Position numbers and translations under genes: made by a program. Shown here piece after piece: positions 1 through 9,568 of a stretch of 64,000 nucleotides of DNA; within the stretch, counting starts at the first letter, position 1; each line of letters opens with the position of its first letter. The DNA is taken from NCBI GenBank assembly GCA_947174705.1, contig CAMWKB010000002.1, positions 1-64,000 on the forward strand. The letters are read 5' to 3'. This stretch comes from an uncultured Lachnospiraceae bacterium (GTDB lineage: Bacteria > Bacillota > Clostridia > Lachnospirales > Lachnospiraceae). The notes beneath the pieces were generated by a model that saw only the letters and a program-made list of their open reading frames with translations, did not search any database and was not told the origin of the DNA.

Positions 1-195
1 AATGTACAGTATAAACTTTCAATATGGATAAAAAATAATGAAAAGAATACAAAAATTTGATTTGAAATTAAGACAGACATTAAAATAGATTAAATTTCCG
101 TTGACTTTTTCCCCCTGAGAGTGTACGTTTTATTATATACACTATCTACAAATTATTATACATATTGTATGTAAATACATATTTTAGGAGGCACT

Positions 196-669
196 ATGCC
201 AACACCCATATTATACCGTAAAAGAATCATTCCCGATGAGTGTGTACTGCTAAAAGACGACAAAATCCTTCATCGGGATGAGCAAATCATTGTTACCGGC
301 TGGAATTCGCTTAAACCCCGCAAGGATCTTCATCATGGCTATTCCTGTTATTTCTTAAAAGAAGGGTACAAGGTCAGCAAATTCTACAGGGAAGACAACT
401 CCCTGCTGTACTGGTACTGCGATATCGTAGAATATGATTACCATCCGGATACCGATACATATATCGTAACGGATCTTCTTGCCGACGTCATAATATATCC
501 GGACGGCTTTGTCAAGGTTGTGGACATTGACGAACTTGTCACTGCACTCAACGAAAAACTTATTTCTGAAGACACTCTGAAAAAATCCCTGCTCAACTTA
601 AACAGTCTGCTTGAGATTATTTATTCCGGCACTTTTGACAAACTTACAGAGCCTATTGAAAAGCTTTAA
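196..669 (+). CDS. DUF402 family protein
   Basis: 157-aa ORF with RBS 'aggagg' upstream; DUF402-like 'DIVEYDYHPDTDTYIVTDLLADVIIYPDG' motif. Confidence 0.8.
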   Translation: MPTPILYRKRIIPDECVLLKDDKILHRDEQIIVTGWNSLKPRKDLHHGYSCYFLKEGYKVSKFYREDNSLLYWYCDIVEYDYHPDTDTYIVTDLLADVIIYPDGFVKVVDIDELVTALNEKLISEDTLKKSLLNLNSLLEIIYSGTFDKLTEPIEKL

Positions 670-1868
670 TAGAAGATATGTCCCCCTATTCTATACTTAG
701 GATTAATTCCGTCTACCGGCGTCCTGAAATATACACAGTTGCCGACATTGGTTGTTCCGGACATAACTTCATCCGCTGCATCATAACAGCTTTTAGTCGC
801 CCTCCCCTCTGTAAGGGCAAGGGCAAGCCTTCCGCTTGCTACAGGCGAAAATTGTCCCGATTGATAAATAACACCCACTATTGTATTTGGATAAACCGAG
901 CTGAGCACTCTGTTCATAACTACGGAGCCTACAGCTACCTGCCCGTTATACGGCTCTGCTCCTGCTTCACAATAGATTAAATTTGCAAGCAGATATCTGT
1001 CTCCTTCTGCAAAACTGACTTCTGAAATATCACGCCAACTTGACTGCTGCGCCAGCTCTGCCATACGCAGTTCTTCTTCCAGCTTTGCCTTAAGCGTCGT
1101 TATATTTTTGTCCTGATCCTTGATCTCCTGCTCATAAGCAAGCGCCTTTGCTTCGGCGTCGGAAATCTGATTAGCGGTATCCGCGAGAGATTTATTAGCC
1201 TTACTTACCAGGCCGGAAACCTGACTCTGTTCCGCGATCACCTGAGCCTTATAACTATCCAGCTCTTCCTTATCCTTTTCCATCGCGGCTTTATCCACTT
1301 CCAGCTGCGCGGCTATTTCTTCAATCTGCGCCTGTGTATCCGCATACTCTTGAAGTTTCTTGGTCTCATACGCCGACAGCTGTTCAATGTATTCGTTACG
1401 GTTTAATAAATCGCCTAGATTTTTACTCGAAAAAACCATTTCCACATACAGATACTCACTTTTCTCATACATGAACTGTATCTGTTTCTTCATGGTCTCA
1501 TACAAATCTTCTTTTACCTTTTTAGCGGCTTCAAGATCCTGATATGCAACTTCAATCTTATGGCTAGTTTCCTCTATCTCAGTTTCCTTATCCGCAATCT
1601 TAGTTTCAAGCTCACTTAAATTATTGCTTATTTGTGATAATTCCGTATTAAGATTGGACAATGTGCCTTCAAGGGAATCCTTCTGCTCATTCAAATCACT
1701 GAGATCATCCTTGGTCTTATCGAGCTTGTCCTTGGTCTTATCCCGCTCCTGCTCTGCTTCTTCAAGCTGTTTTCTCGTCTCATCTGTTGCATAAACAGAA
1801 ATAGGTAGCGCACCGGCAAGCAGAATGAGAAACATTGCAGCCGCCATATTCTGTTTTAACTTCATCAA
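666..1868 (-). CDS. Secreted cell wall hydrolase: N-terminal coiled coil plus C-terminal SleB/Hydrolase_2-type domain
   Basis: Signal peptide, long coiled coil, C-terminal 'LANLIYCEAGAEPYNGQVAVGSVVMNRV...GQFSPVASGR...' typical of SleB/CwlJ-type hydrolases. Confidence 0.85.
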   Translation of the reverse strand: MMKLKQNMAAAMFLILLAGALPISVYATDETRKQLEEAEQERDKTKDKLDKTKDDLSDLNEQKDSLEGTLSNLNTELSQISNNLSELETKIADKETEIEETSHKIEVAYQDLEAAKKVKEDLYETMKKQIQFMYEKSEYLYVEMVFSSKNLGDLLNRNEYIEQLSAYETKKLQEYADTQAQIEEIAAQLEVDKAAMEKDKEELDSYKAQVIAEQSQVSGLVSKANKSLADTANQISDAEAKALAYEQEIKDQDKNITTLKAKLEEELRMAELAQQSSWRDISEVSFAEGDRYLLANLIYCEAGAEPYNGQVAVGSVVMNRVLSSVYPNTIVGVIYQSGQFSPVASGRLALALTEGRATKSCYDAADEVMSGTTNVGNCVYFRTPVDGINPKYRIGGHIFY

Positions 1869-1894
1869 ACGCCCTCACAATTATATATTTTTAA

Positions 1895-2332
1895 TCAGTC
1901 TTTCTCTATTAAATTGACCCTTCTCTGATGCCTTTCTTCTCCTGAAAAATCCGTATGCAGAAAAGTATCTACAATGCTAAGCGCCAGATTTTCTCCAATT
2001 ATGCCGCCTCCCATTGCAAGTACATTGGCATCATTATGAAGCCTTGTAAGTTTGGCGGAAACAGTATCCGCACACAAAGCGCAGCGTACACCGGGCACCT
2101 TATTTGCAGTCATGGAGATACCTATGCCTGTAGTGCAGATAACAATTCCCTTCTCGCACTCACCAGCCGCCACAGCCTCGGCTACTGCCCTGCCATAGAT
2201 CGGATAATCGCATGAAGATTTATCCATACATCCGAAATCTTTATACTCAAACCCCTGTTCTTTCAAATAACTTATGACTGATTGTTTAAGATCAAATCCA
2301 CCATGATCGCTTCCGATTCCTATCATATCCAT
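1895..2332 (-). CDS. rpiB: Ribose-5-phosphate isomerase B (RpiB/LacAB family)
   Basis: 'IGSDHGGFDLKQSVISYLKEQG' and 'GIVICTTGIGISMTANKVPGVRCALC' motifs. Confidence 0.92.
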   Translation of the reverse strand: MDMIGIGSDHGGFDLKQSVISYLKEQGFEYKDFGCMDKSSCDYPIYGRAVAEAVAAGECEKGIVICTTGIGISMTANKVPGVRCALCADTVSAKLTRLHNDANVLAMGGGIIGENLALSIVDTFLHTDFSGEERHQRRVNLIEKD

Positions 2333-2351
2333 CCTCCATCCTTGCTCAACC

Positions 2352-3404
2352 CTATTTTAAATATATAATCTTATGACCCGCAGCCTTAAGCAGCCTGTTC
2401 ATTACCGCCTGTCCAACGCCTGCAGTATCAAATGCTTCCGAATAAATAACAGTCGTTTCTTCATCATCAAATTCCCTGAGGATTCGGTACAACTCCCTGG
2501 CAATTGTTTTCTCGTCATTGCGGTTCCCGATATTTTTACAAATATCGGCCTTATACCTTGCAATTGTATCATTTGCAGCAATAACCCCGGTTTTATGCCC
2601 ATCTTGTTTTAAACGGCATAACTCCCCGTTAATATAATCTACCACACTATCCGCTTCCCCGTCAACAATCGTCAATTCAGCCTTCGGCGCATAGTGGCGG
2701 TACTTCATTCCGGGGGCCTTGGGCGCCTGTTTAGCGTCATCACCCATTATAGTACTGTCTTCATCCACCGATGACAAAATATCTTCCAGCATCTCCCTTG
2801 TAATATAGCCCGGACGCAGTATCATCGGTTCTTCGGCCGTCATATCAATTATAGTGGATTCAAGGCCGATTTCCACATCCCCGCCGTCCAGAATCATATC
2901 GATCCTGCCATTCATATCCTCCGTCACATATTTGGCAAGCGTCGGACTCGGTCTGCCCGAAATATTAGCGCTCGGCGCTGCCACATAACCGCCTGACGCT
3001 TCAATAAAAGCCCTTGCTACAGGGTGTGACGGAAATCTTACGGCCACCGTATCCAAGCCTCCGGTAGTCTCATAAGGCACGAGCTCTGATTTGTTAAAGA
3101 TCATGGTAAGCGGCCCCGGCCAAAAAGCTTTGGCAAGTTTAAGGGCGGCTTCCGGTATCTCTCTGACAATGCCGGCTAAATCCTCCATGCGGCAGATATG
3201 CACTATGAGCGGATTATCTGAGGGTCTTCCTTTGGCAGCATATATCTTCTTTGAAGATTCAGGCGAGAGTGCGTCTCCCCCCAGCCCGTATACCGTTTCG
3301 GTCGGAAAAGCAACCAGGCCGCCTGATTTAATTATATCGCCGGCCTGATCAATTAATTCCTGATTTATATTTTGTTCATTAACCTGTATTATTTGCGTTC
3401 TCAC
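2352..3404 (-). CDS. ywlC: L-threonylcarbamoyladenylate synthase (Sua5/YwlC type)
   Basis: 'GGLVAFPTETVYGLGGDA' and 'KGRPSDNPLIVHI' motifs plus C-terminal Sua5 extension. Confidence 0.93.
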   Translation of the reverse strand: MRTQIIQVNEQNINQELIDQAGDIIKSGGLVAFPTETVYGLGGDALSPESSKKIYAAKGRPSDNPLIVHICRMEDLAGIVREIPEAALKLAKAFWPGPLTMIFNKSELVPYETTGGLDTVAVRFPSHPVARAFIEASGGYVAAPSANISGRPSPTLAKYVTEDMNGRIDMILDGGDVEIGLESTIIDMTAEEPMILRPGYITREMLEDILSSVDEDSTIMGDDAKQAPKAPGMKYRHYAPKAELTIVDGEADSVVDYINGELCRLKQDGHKTGVIAANDTIARYKADICKNIGNRNDEKTIARELYRILREFDDEETTVIYSEAFDTAGVGQAVMNRLLKAAGHKIIYLK

Positions 3405-3413
3405 AGCATTTAA

Positions 3414-4175
3414 TTACCTTGCAAGCCATCCGCCGTCAACAGCAATCGTAAAGCCGTTTACATATGCGGAAGCATCCGAAGCTAAGAAAATAGCTGCACC
3501 CATAATATCATCCGGAGTACCCCAGCGGCCTGCAGGAATACGTGAGAGAATTTCTTCGCTTCTTTGACCGTCACTTCTAAGATTGGCCGTATTGTTGGTT
3601 GCCATGTATCCGGGAGCAATCGCATTTATATTAATGTTGCGGCTTGCCCACTCATTAGCAAGTGCCTTGGTAATTCCCATAACGGCGCTTTTACTTGCAG
3701 CATATGCGGGCACCCTGATACCACCCTGATAGCTGAGCATAGATGCGATATTTATGATCTTACCGCCTTTGCCGTCCTCATGCCAACGTTTTGCAAATGC
3801 CTGGGAAAGGAAAAATACCATTTTCTCGTTAATATTTATTACGCTGTCCCAGTCCTCCATTGTAACTTCAATAGCATCGCATCTTTTGATAATTCCTGCA
3901 TTATTCACAACAATATCTACTCTTTCATGAGCCTTATAGGCTTCCTCTACTATGTACGGAATTACGGACACATCCGATAAATCCGCAATAATTTCCGTAA
4001 AACTTCCCGAAACAGCGGCAATTTTATCTGCGGTTTCCTGACAGCTTCTTCTCGCAACGCCGATAACATTTGCGCCAGCCTCGGCGTAAGCTACGCAGAT
4101 ACCTTGTCCAAGTCCGGTATTTGCACCGGTTACAAGTGCGGTTTTTCCTTTTAATGAGAACATGTTTAAAGACAT
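3414..4175 (-). CDS. kduD: SDR-family oxidoreductase, 2-deoxy-D-gluconate 3-dehydrogenase-like
   Basis: 'GKTALVTGANTGLGQGI', 'YAASKSAVMGITKALANEW', 'INAIAPGYMATNNT'; start set at MSLNMF behind 'aaggaaggatcaATG'-type RBS. Confidence 0.8.
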   Translation of the reverse strand: MSLNMFSLKGKTALVTGANTGLGQGICVAYAEAGANVIGVARRSCQETADKIAAVSGSFTEIIADLSDVSVIPYIVEEAYKAHERVDIVVNNAGIIKRCDAIEVTMEDWDSVININEKMVFFLSQAFAKRWHEDGKGGKIINIASMLSYQGGIRVPAYAASKSAVMGITKALANEWASRNININAIAPGYMATNNTANLRSDGQRSEEILSRIPAGRWGTPDDIMGAAIFLASDASAYVNGFTIAVDGGWLAR

Positions 4176-4232
4176 ATTGATCCTTCCTTTCTTTTTCACA
4201 TTTTTTATTACTATATTTTTTATTTCTTAATC

Positions 4233-6914
4233 TTACGTCGTCCCGTTTTTACTTTCTTTTTTTATGAACATAAGTCCGAAAGCTCCGGGCCCGGCATTTA
4301 TTGTAATACCACAGGACGCCTTTTGCAAATATATTTTCTCAAAAGGACAACACTTGGCTGCATATTCTTTAATATTCTCCAAAGTCTCGATGTCCATGCC
4401 CGCATATACAATAATAAGCAGCCTCTTATCGATATTTTGTGTATTTCTTAATATCTTACTGATATATTTCCGGGTAATATGGTCGAAATCGCCAATCTGG
4501 ACACCGCCTGCAGTCATTTTTTCCCCGCGCATACCTATAATTGGATGAATCATCAATGCATCGCACAATGTATGCAGTCCCTTTGGAAATTTACCCGCAT
4601 AGGTAAGCATCGTGGTATCCTTTACCATAAAGTCGGAAGTTACACGTTTTCGCATATTTTCTATTTTCCGGATAATTTCTGCTTTGCTTGCATTATTCTT
4701 TGCCATATATGCAGCAGTAAGCACCAACAGACCAATACCGCTGGAAATCTGTCCCGAATCAATAATTGTAACATTTTCAAAAGATTTAGCCGCTTCGCTT
4801 GCAGTACGGTATGCCTCGCTGACTTTCTTCGCCATAGTAATATGAATGACGTTCTGGGCTTTTGTCAGCTTCCCTGCAAAGAATTTTTCATAATCCTCAA
4901 CTTCCGGCCAACTCGAATAACCTTTTTTTCCACCCATTATATATGAAATCAGATCATCAGCTTCTAACTCTTTTCCGTCTAAAAATCTGCCTTCCTGCGT
5001 ACATATATAATAGGGCTGTATGGAAATTCCGTATTTTTCAATAAGTTCTTTCGGAATGTCGCTCATACTGTCGGTTGTAATGGCGATGGGCATACGCTGT
5101 TGCTGGTCGAATATAAGAACATCTTTACCGATTTCGGTCATCGGCTTGTCTTCACTCGTAACTACAAGTTCCTTGGGCAGCATATTCATAACCGCTGCCT
5201 CAAGCAGCATACCGTTAACCGGTTTAGCCAGATATCCGCTAAAGCCCTCTTTCTTATAAAGGAGCTGGCTCTCGCTGCCCGCATTAGCCGTAAGCGCTAT
5301 TACCGGTACATCATTACTCTTTCCGCCCTGTTGTTCACGCAGGGCGTGAAGACACTCGATTCCGTCCATTTCAGGCATTAAATGATCCATCAATATTCCG
5401 TCATAATGCTTCGTCTGAGTAAGCCTTAGACATTCTTCACCGCTCATTGCAGTATCAATCTGTATCTTGGTATCGGATAAAAGCTTGGTTGCAACCATCA
5501 GGTTCATTTCATTGTCATCAACAATCAGAATGTGCGCTTCCGGAGCTTCGAAGCTCTGCTTGTAACGATGTCTTTCTCTTGTATTTACATGGGATTCCAA
5601 TGAGAACTGACCCAGCATTTTTTCATCAATTATATCCTGCTCCAGAGTAACAAGGAAGGTAGTTCCCTGCGTGTATACACTGTTAACGTTAATCTCACCC
5701 TCCATCAGATCAACTAACTGCTTGACAATGCTAAGCCCAAGCCCTGTTCCCTCTATGTAACGGTTCTTCTCCTCGTCAACACGCTGGAATGCATCAAAAA
5801 GATGCGGTATGCTTTCTTTCTTAATTCCCATTCCGGTATCTGTAATATTATAGTAAACCCGTACTCTGTTAACTGAAATACGCTCGCATTTAACCGAAAG
5901 GGTAACCGAACCTTTGCTTGTATACTTAATTGAATTATTCAATATATTGATCAAAACCTGCTTAATGCGCACTTCATCCCCACAGAGCATACTTGGCATT
6001 GAAGAGTCAATATTTAAATGAAATTCAAGCCCTTTTTCCTTAGCCTTAACCCATATTATATTAATAATATCCGAAAAGAACACTCCCGTCTCATATGAGA
6101 CATTTACAATATCCATTTTACCGGATTCCATTTTGGATACATCCAGTATATCATTGATCAGGGTGAGCAGCATTTTACTTGCGCCCTGGATATTTCTCGC
6201 ATTTTCGGCAACTTCATCGGAAACATCACTGCGCAGAATCATTTCGTTTAATCCGATGATGGTGTTAATCGGCGTTCTGATTTCATGGCTCATGCTCGCA
6301 AAAAAGCGTTTTTCCGACTGGCTCAGCTTCTCAATCTCTTTTTTCTGCTGTTCCGAAATCTTATTTTCCTCTTCATATATAAGATTCTGGAATATTATCA
6401 TGGCACTGATCAAAGCGCTAATCATAATAACAGTTGTTACCGAATTAATATAAGCATTGCGAATCGTATACGGCCTTACATACTTAGGATAATGATAAGC
6501 CAGATAATAACTTAAAATCGTCACAGCCGTATTCAAAGCAAGAAATATTGCCTTTCTCTTTCCCCAAATAGTAACGCTTATGTAGACAAAACTGAAGATA
6601 AACCATATCGGCGCACCGCCATACACTCCGTCCGACAGAAAGAAATTAATAGGAAAAACAACAATTAATAACAAAGTAATCCATATGGCTCCTGTATTAA
6701 CACGGTGCGTTTTCATACTAAGCCATAATACAATACCCATATATACAATTGAACCAGCCTTCATCGCCTGATCCAGTATGCTGTCTCCAACAATCCCACC
6801 GCATATCAGCATAAGCAGGATCGCCACTATCCCGATTCCCGTAAGGAGGCGAAACGTACGTTCCCGAATGTTGGCATTATGATCCAATATTGGTTTCATC
6901 CATCTCTTAATCAT
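4233..6914 (-). CDS. Membrane hybrid histidine kinase with receiver domain and C-terminal DegV (fatty-acid-binding) domain
   Basis: N-terminal TM segments; 'SMSHEIRTPINTIIGLNEM' H-box; 'DTGMGIKKESIPHLFDAFQ', 'GTGLGLSIVKQLV'; REC 'ILIVDDNEMNL...ILMDHLMPEMDG'; DegV 'ITTDSMSDIPKELIEKYGI...IIDSGQISSGIGLLVLTAA...HPIIGMRGEK...TINAGPGAFGLMFIKK'. Confidence 0.9.
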   Translation of the reverse strand: MIKRWMKPILDHNANIRERTFRLLTGIGIVAILLMLICGGIVGDSILDQAMKAGSIVYMGIVLWLSMKTHRVNTGAIWITLLLIVVFPINFFLSDGVYGGAPIWFIFSFVYISVTIWGKRKAIFLALNTAVTILSYYLAYHYPKYVRPYTIRNAYINSVTTVIMISALISAMIIFQNLIYEEENKISEQQKKEIEKLSQSEKRFFASMSHEIRTPINTIIGLNEMILRSDVSDEVAENARNIQGASKMLLTLINDILDVSKMESGKMDIVNVSYETGVFFSDIINIIWVKAKEKGLEFHLNIDSSMPSMLCGDEVRIKQVLINILNNSIKYTSKGSVTLSVKCERISVNRVRVYYNITDTGMGIKKESIPHLFDAFQRVDEEKNRYIEGTGLGLSIVKQLVDLMEGEINVNSVYTQGTTFLVTLEQDIIDEKMLGQFSLESHVNTRERHRYKQSFEAPEAHILIVDDNEMNLMVATKLLSDTKIQIDTAMSGEECLRLTQTKHYDGILMDHLMPEMDGIECLHALREQQGGKSNDVPVIALTANAGSESQLLYKKEGFSGYLAKPVNGMLLEAAVMNMLPKELVVTSEDKPMTEIGKDVLIFDQQQRMPIAITTDSMSDIPKELIEKYGISIQPYYICTQEGRFLDGKELEADDLISYIMGGKKGYSSWPEVEDYEKFFAGKLTKAQNVIHITMAKKVSEAYRTASEAAKSFENVTIIDSGQISSGIGLLVLTAAYMAKNNASKAEIIRKIENMRKRVTSDFMVKDTTMLTYAGKFPKGLHTLCDALMIHPIIGMRGEKMTAGGVQIGDFDHITRKYISKILRNTQNIDKRLLIIVYAGMDIETLENIKEYAAKCCPFEKIYLQKASCGITINAGPGAFGLMFIKKESKNGTT

Positions 6915-9544
6915 AGTCTCTCTCCTCCTTCCTGCCCTTCTTCCATTCCAAGGCTTGAAGCAATAAGCTCACAGAAGGCGTCATATGACTCCATTAAATC
7001 CGAATGATTCTCACGGATATACGAAGCGTCCCCATTTTTTCCTGCCTGCTCCATAACTTTAGCTTTATCTGAAAACTGCTCCGCCCCAATCATTAAAGAA
7101 GTACTTTTTAATGCATGAACCTTAACCGCATACTCTTCCCAGTTTTCTTCGTTATATAGAGCGTATATCTCCTCTTTTTTATCCTTGCTCTGCTCATAAA
7201 ACATTTTAAGCATTTCTATATAAAATTCTTCGGATTCACTGCAGTACTGAAGACCAAGCTCTGTATTTATTCCAGCCTTTTCAAGCTTATTCATCGGTGT
7301 GTCGGGTTCTGCGACAGGTTCCTTATCAGGTGCTATGCCTGTTTTTTCATATGCGTCTGTATCTGACGCCTTAACTGCTTCTACGTTTGTCAATATACCG
7401 GCTTCCGCATCAGACTCAGTATACGGCTCTGAAGTCTTAGTTTCATCACTCTCAATATAGTGTATGCTCTGTTCCGGCAATACCCTGCGCAGCGCACGCT
7501 CCAGCACCATCCGTTCTATAGGTTTAGGTACAAACTCCGTAAAGCCTTCGTTTTTGAACATTTCCCTTGCGCCGCTGACAGCATTGGCCGTAAGCGCAAT
7601 GACCGGAGTATTCTGATAAGCTCCGCCCTTTAGCACACGTATACGCTTGAGAGTCTCCACACCGTCAAACTTCGGCATCATATGATCGAGAAATACAATA
7701 TCATACTCAGTATTTACACACTTTTCTACCGCCTCTTCTCCTCCGGAAGCAGTATCAACATTCATTCCGTAGTTGCCCAAAATTCCTCTTGCGACAACCA
7801 GATTCATTTCTTCATCATCCACCACAAGCGCCTTTACGCCATCGCATGTAAACGGCTGGTCTACTATCATTCCGCCCATAGCATCTTTTCCATGCGTCTC
7901 TCCGTTAAGCAGATTCACAATCGGAATCGGATTGAAAGGCTTACGGAAGAATATAAGGCTGCTGTCGGCAGGAAGCGAAAACCTGTCATCGGCAATAACT
8001 ACAAGACACATGGTTTTTCCTAATTTTTCAAAGTAGGACGACCTTTCTTCGTACTCTTCCCTTGCAATAAAAAGATGGGTAATTCTATGCGAATTATTCA
8101 GTTTCTCCAATTCTTCAATATGATATATGCGATGTCCCTCTACCCCAAGGCGCATTGCCATTCTGTAAATCATAACATCATAATACTCTCTTACTTCCTT
8201 GCGCTCATATTTATCCGCCTTAAAATAACATGCGATACATAATTTCTCCGGATTATTAACCGTCATACTGGGACTATTATCCACAACCTTCTGCGGAACG
8301 GATATATGTATCTGTGTCCCCTGTTCTTCTTTACTTTCAATATACATAAAACCGCCCATTGCCTGCAAAAGTCCGTGCGCAATCGGAATTCCCAGTCCAA
8401 GTCCTCCGGCTCCCCGGCTTCTTCCTGAATCAATCTGATAAAATTCATCATATATCTGGGAAAGCTCAGAGGGTTTAATACCCATGCCGGTATCACATAT
8501 ATCAATATCAAGATTTATTCCATAGCTTTCCTCTCTATAGCCTATGCGCACACAGACCCCGCCTTCTCTGGTAAACTTAATGGCGTTATCAAGCATAAGT
8601 TTAATGACCCTGCAAAGTTTCTCGCCGTCTCCGACTAAAACTGCAGGGATTGATACATCCATATCAAACACCAGTTCTATGTCAAGATTTCTGTTCTGTA
8701 CCGAAGTCATGGCAATCACATCTCCAATAACAGATGTAATCATATAATGATCCTCTACCGGAACAAGCGTCTTACCCACAATTTCCGTATAATCCAGAAT
8801 ATCCTTAATCTGACCCGACAAACGAAGCCCCGCCATCTGTATTGAATTCATTTCACTTTTTATTTCCGGCGAAAGTTTTCTTCCAAGTGCAACTTCACTG
8901 ATTCCCGTTACCATATTTATAGGCGTACGCAGCTCATGCGATATATTAGCCAGAAAATTAGCATTCCGGTCTTTGGCCTCATTAAGTTTAACTTTCATAT
9001 TACGCATATATACAGTTTCCGACTTGCGCCGGTTTGCCATATGACCGGCAATCAGCATTTCAATGGTAACCCCGATTATATCAAGCGCCAGACGCGCAAA
9101 TTCAAGTCCTGACATACTCAGGCTGATCGTATGCAGAAACAGGCAATGATATAGAAGCGTCAGAACATACGTAGCCGCTGCCAAATGCATAATATATTTT
9201 TTATCCAGCATCGAAAGTACAAAAAGAAGCACACCCATAACGACTGCCATGTCAAAAAGGCTGCTTTCATGGGCGCCATAGAAAAAGAACTCGATAACCA
9301 TTATGCCGCTGCAGAAAGATTCAAAGGTTGAATCGGGAAAAATCTTCACAATATGCAGTACCCACGCCGCAATAAGGGCTATTGCAATAAGCGGAAGCAT
9401 CCACATCTCCCATGACATTATACATATTATCGTCATAAGCAGTATATTGAAGACTGTAACGACAAGAACCATGATCAGATGTATATCCGTCTTTCTTTCT
9501 TCCAATTCAGGCAATATCATGCCTTTATTTCTCTTTTCTTCCAT
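6911..9544 (-). CDS. Membrane hybrid histidine kinase with receiver and HPt domains
   Basis: 'NISHELRTPINMVTGISEVALG'; HATPase 'DTGMGIKPSELSQIYDEFYQ'; REC 'ALVVDDEEMNLVVARG...IVFLDHMMPKFDG'; HPt 'VHALKSTSLMIGAEQF'. Confidence 0.9.
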   Translation of the reverse strand: MEEKRNKGMILPELEERKTDIHLIMVLVVTVFNILLMTIICIMSWEMWMLPLIAIALIAAWVLHIVKIFPDSTFESFCSGIMVIEFFFYGAHESSLFDMAVVMGVLLFVLSMLDKKYIMHLAAATYVLTLLYHCLFLHTISLSMSGLEFARLALDIIGVTIEMLIAGHMANRRKSETVYMRNMKVKLNEAKDRNANFLANISHELRTPINMVTGISEVALGRKLSPEIKSEMNSIQMAGLRLSGQIKDILDYTEIVGKTLVPVEDHYMITSVIGDVIAMTSVQNRNLDIELVFDMDVSIPAVLVGDGEKLCRVIKLMLDNAIKFTREGGVCVRIGYREESYGINLDIDICDTGMGIKPSELSQIYDEFYQIDSGRSRGAGGLGLGIPIAHGLLQAMGGFMYIESKEEQGTQIHISVPQKVVDNSPSMTVNNPEKLCIACYFKADKYERKEVREYYDVMIYRMAMRLGVEGHRIYHIEELEKLNNSHRITHLFIAREEYEERSSYFEKLGKTMCLVVIADDRFSLPADSSLIFFRKPFNPIPIVNLLNGETHGKDAMGGMIVDQPFTCDGVKALVVDDEEMNLVVARGILGNYGMNVDTASGGEEAVEKCVNTEYDIVFLDHMMPKFDGVETLKRIRVLKGGAYQNTPVIALTANAVSGAREMFKNEGFTEFVPKPIERMVLERALRRVLPEQSIHYIESDETKTSEPYTESDAEAGILTNVEAVKASDTDAYEKTGIAPDKEPVAEPDTPMNKLEKAGINTELGLQYCSESEEFYIEMLKMFYEQSKDKKEEIYALYNEENWEEYAVKVHALKSTSLMIGAEQFSDKAKVMEQAGKNGDASYIRENHSDLMESYDAFCELIASSLGMEEGQEGGERL

Positions 9545-9568
9545 TTCTTAAGGATTTCCTCTCGTCTA

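Noticed and set aside
3564-5650. Multiple + strand ORFs opposite the SDR and DegV-kinase genes
   Set aside because: Shadow ORFs of clear minus-strand coding genes.
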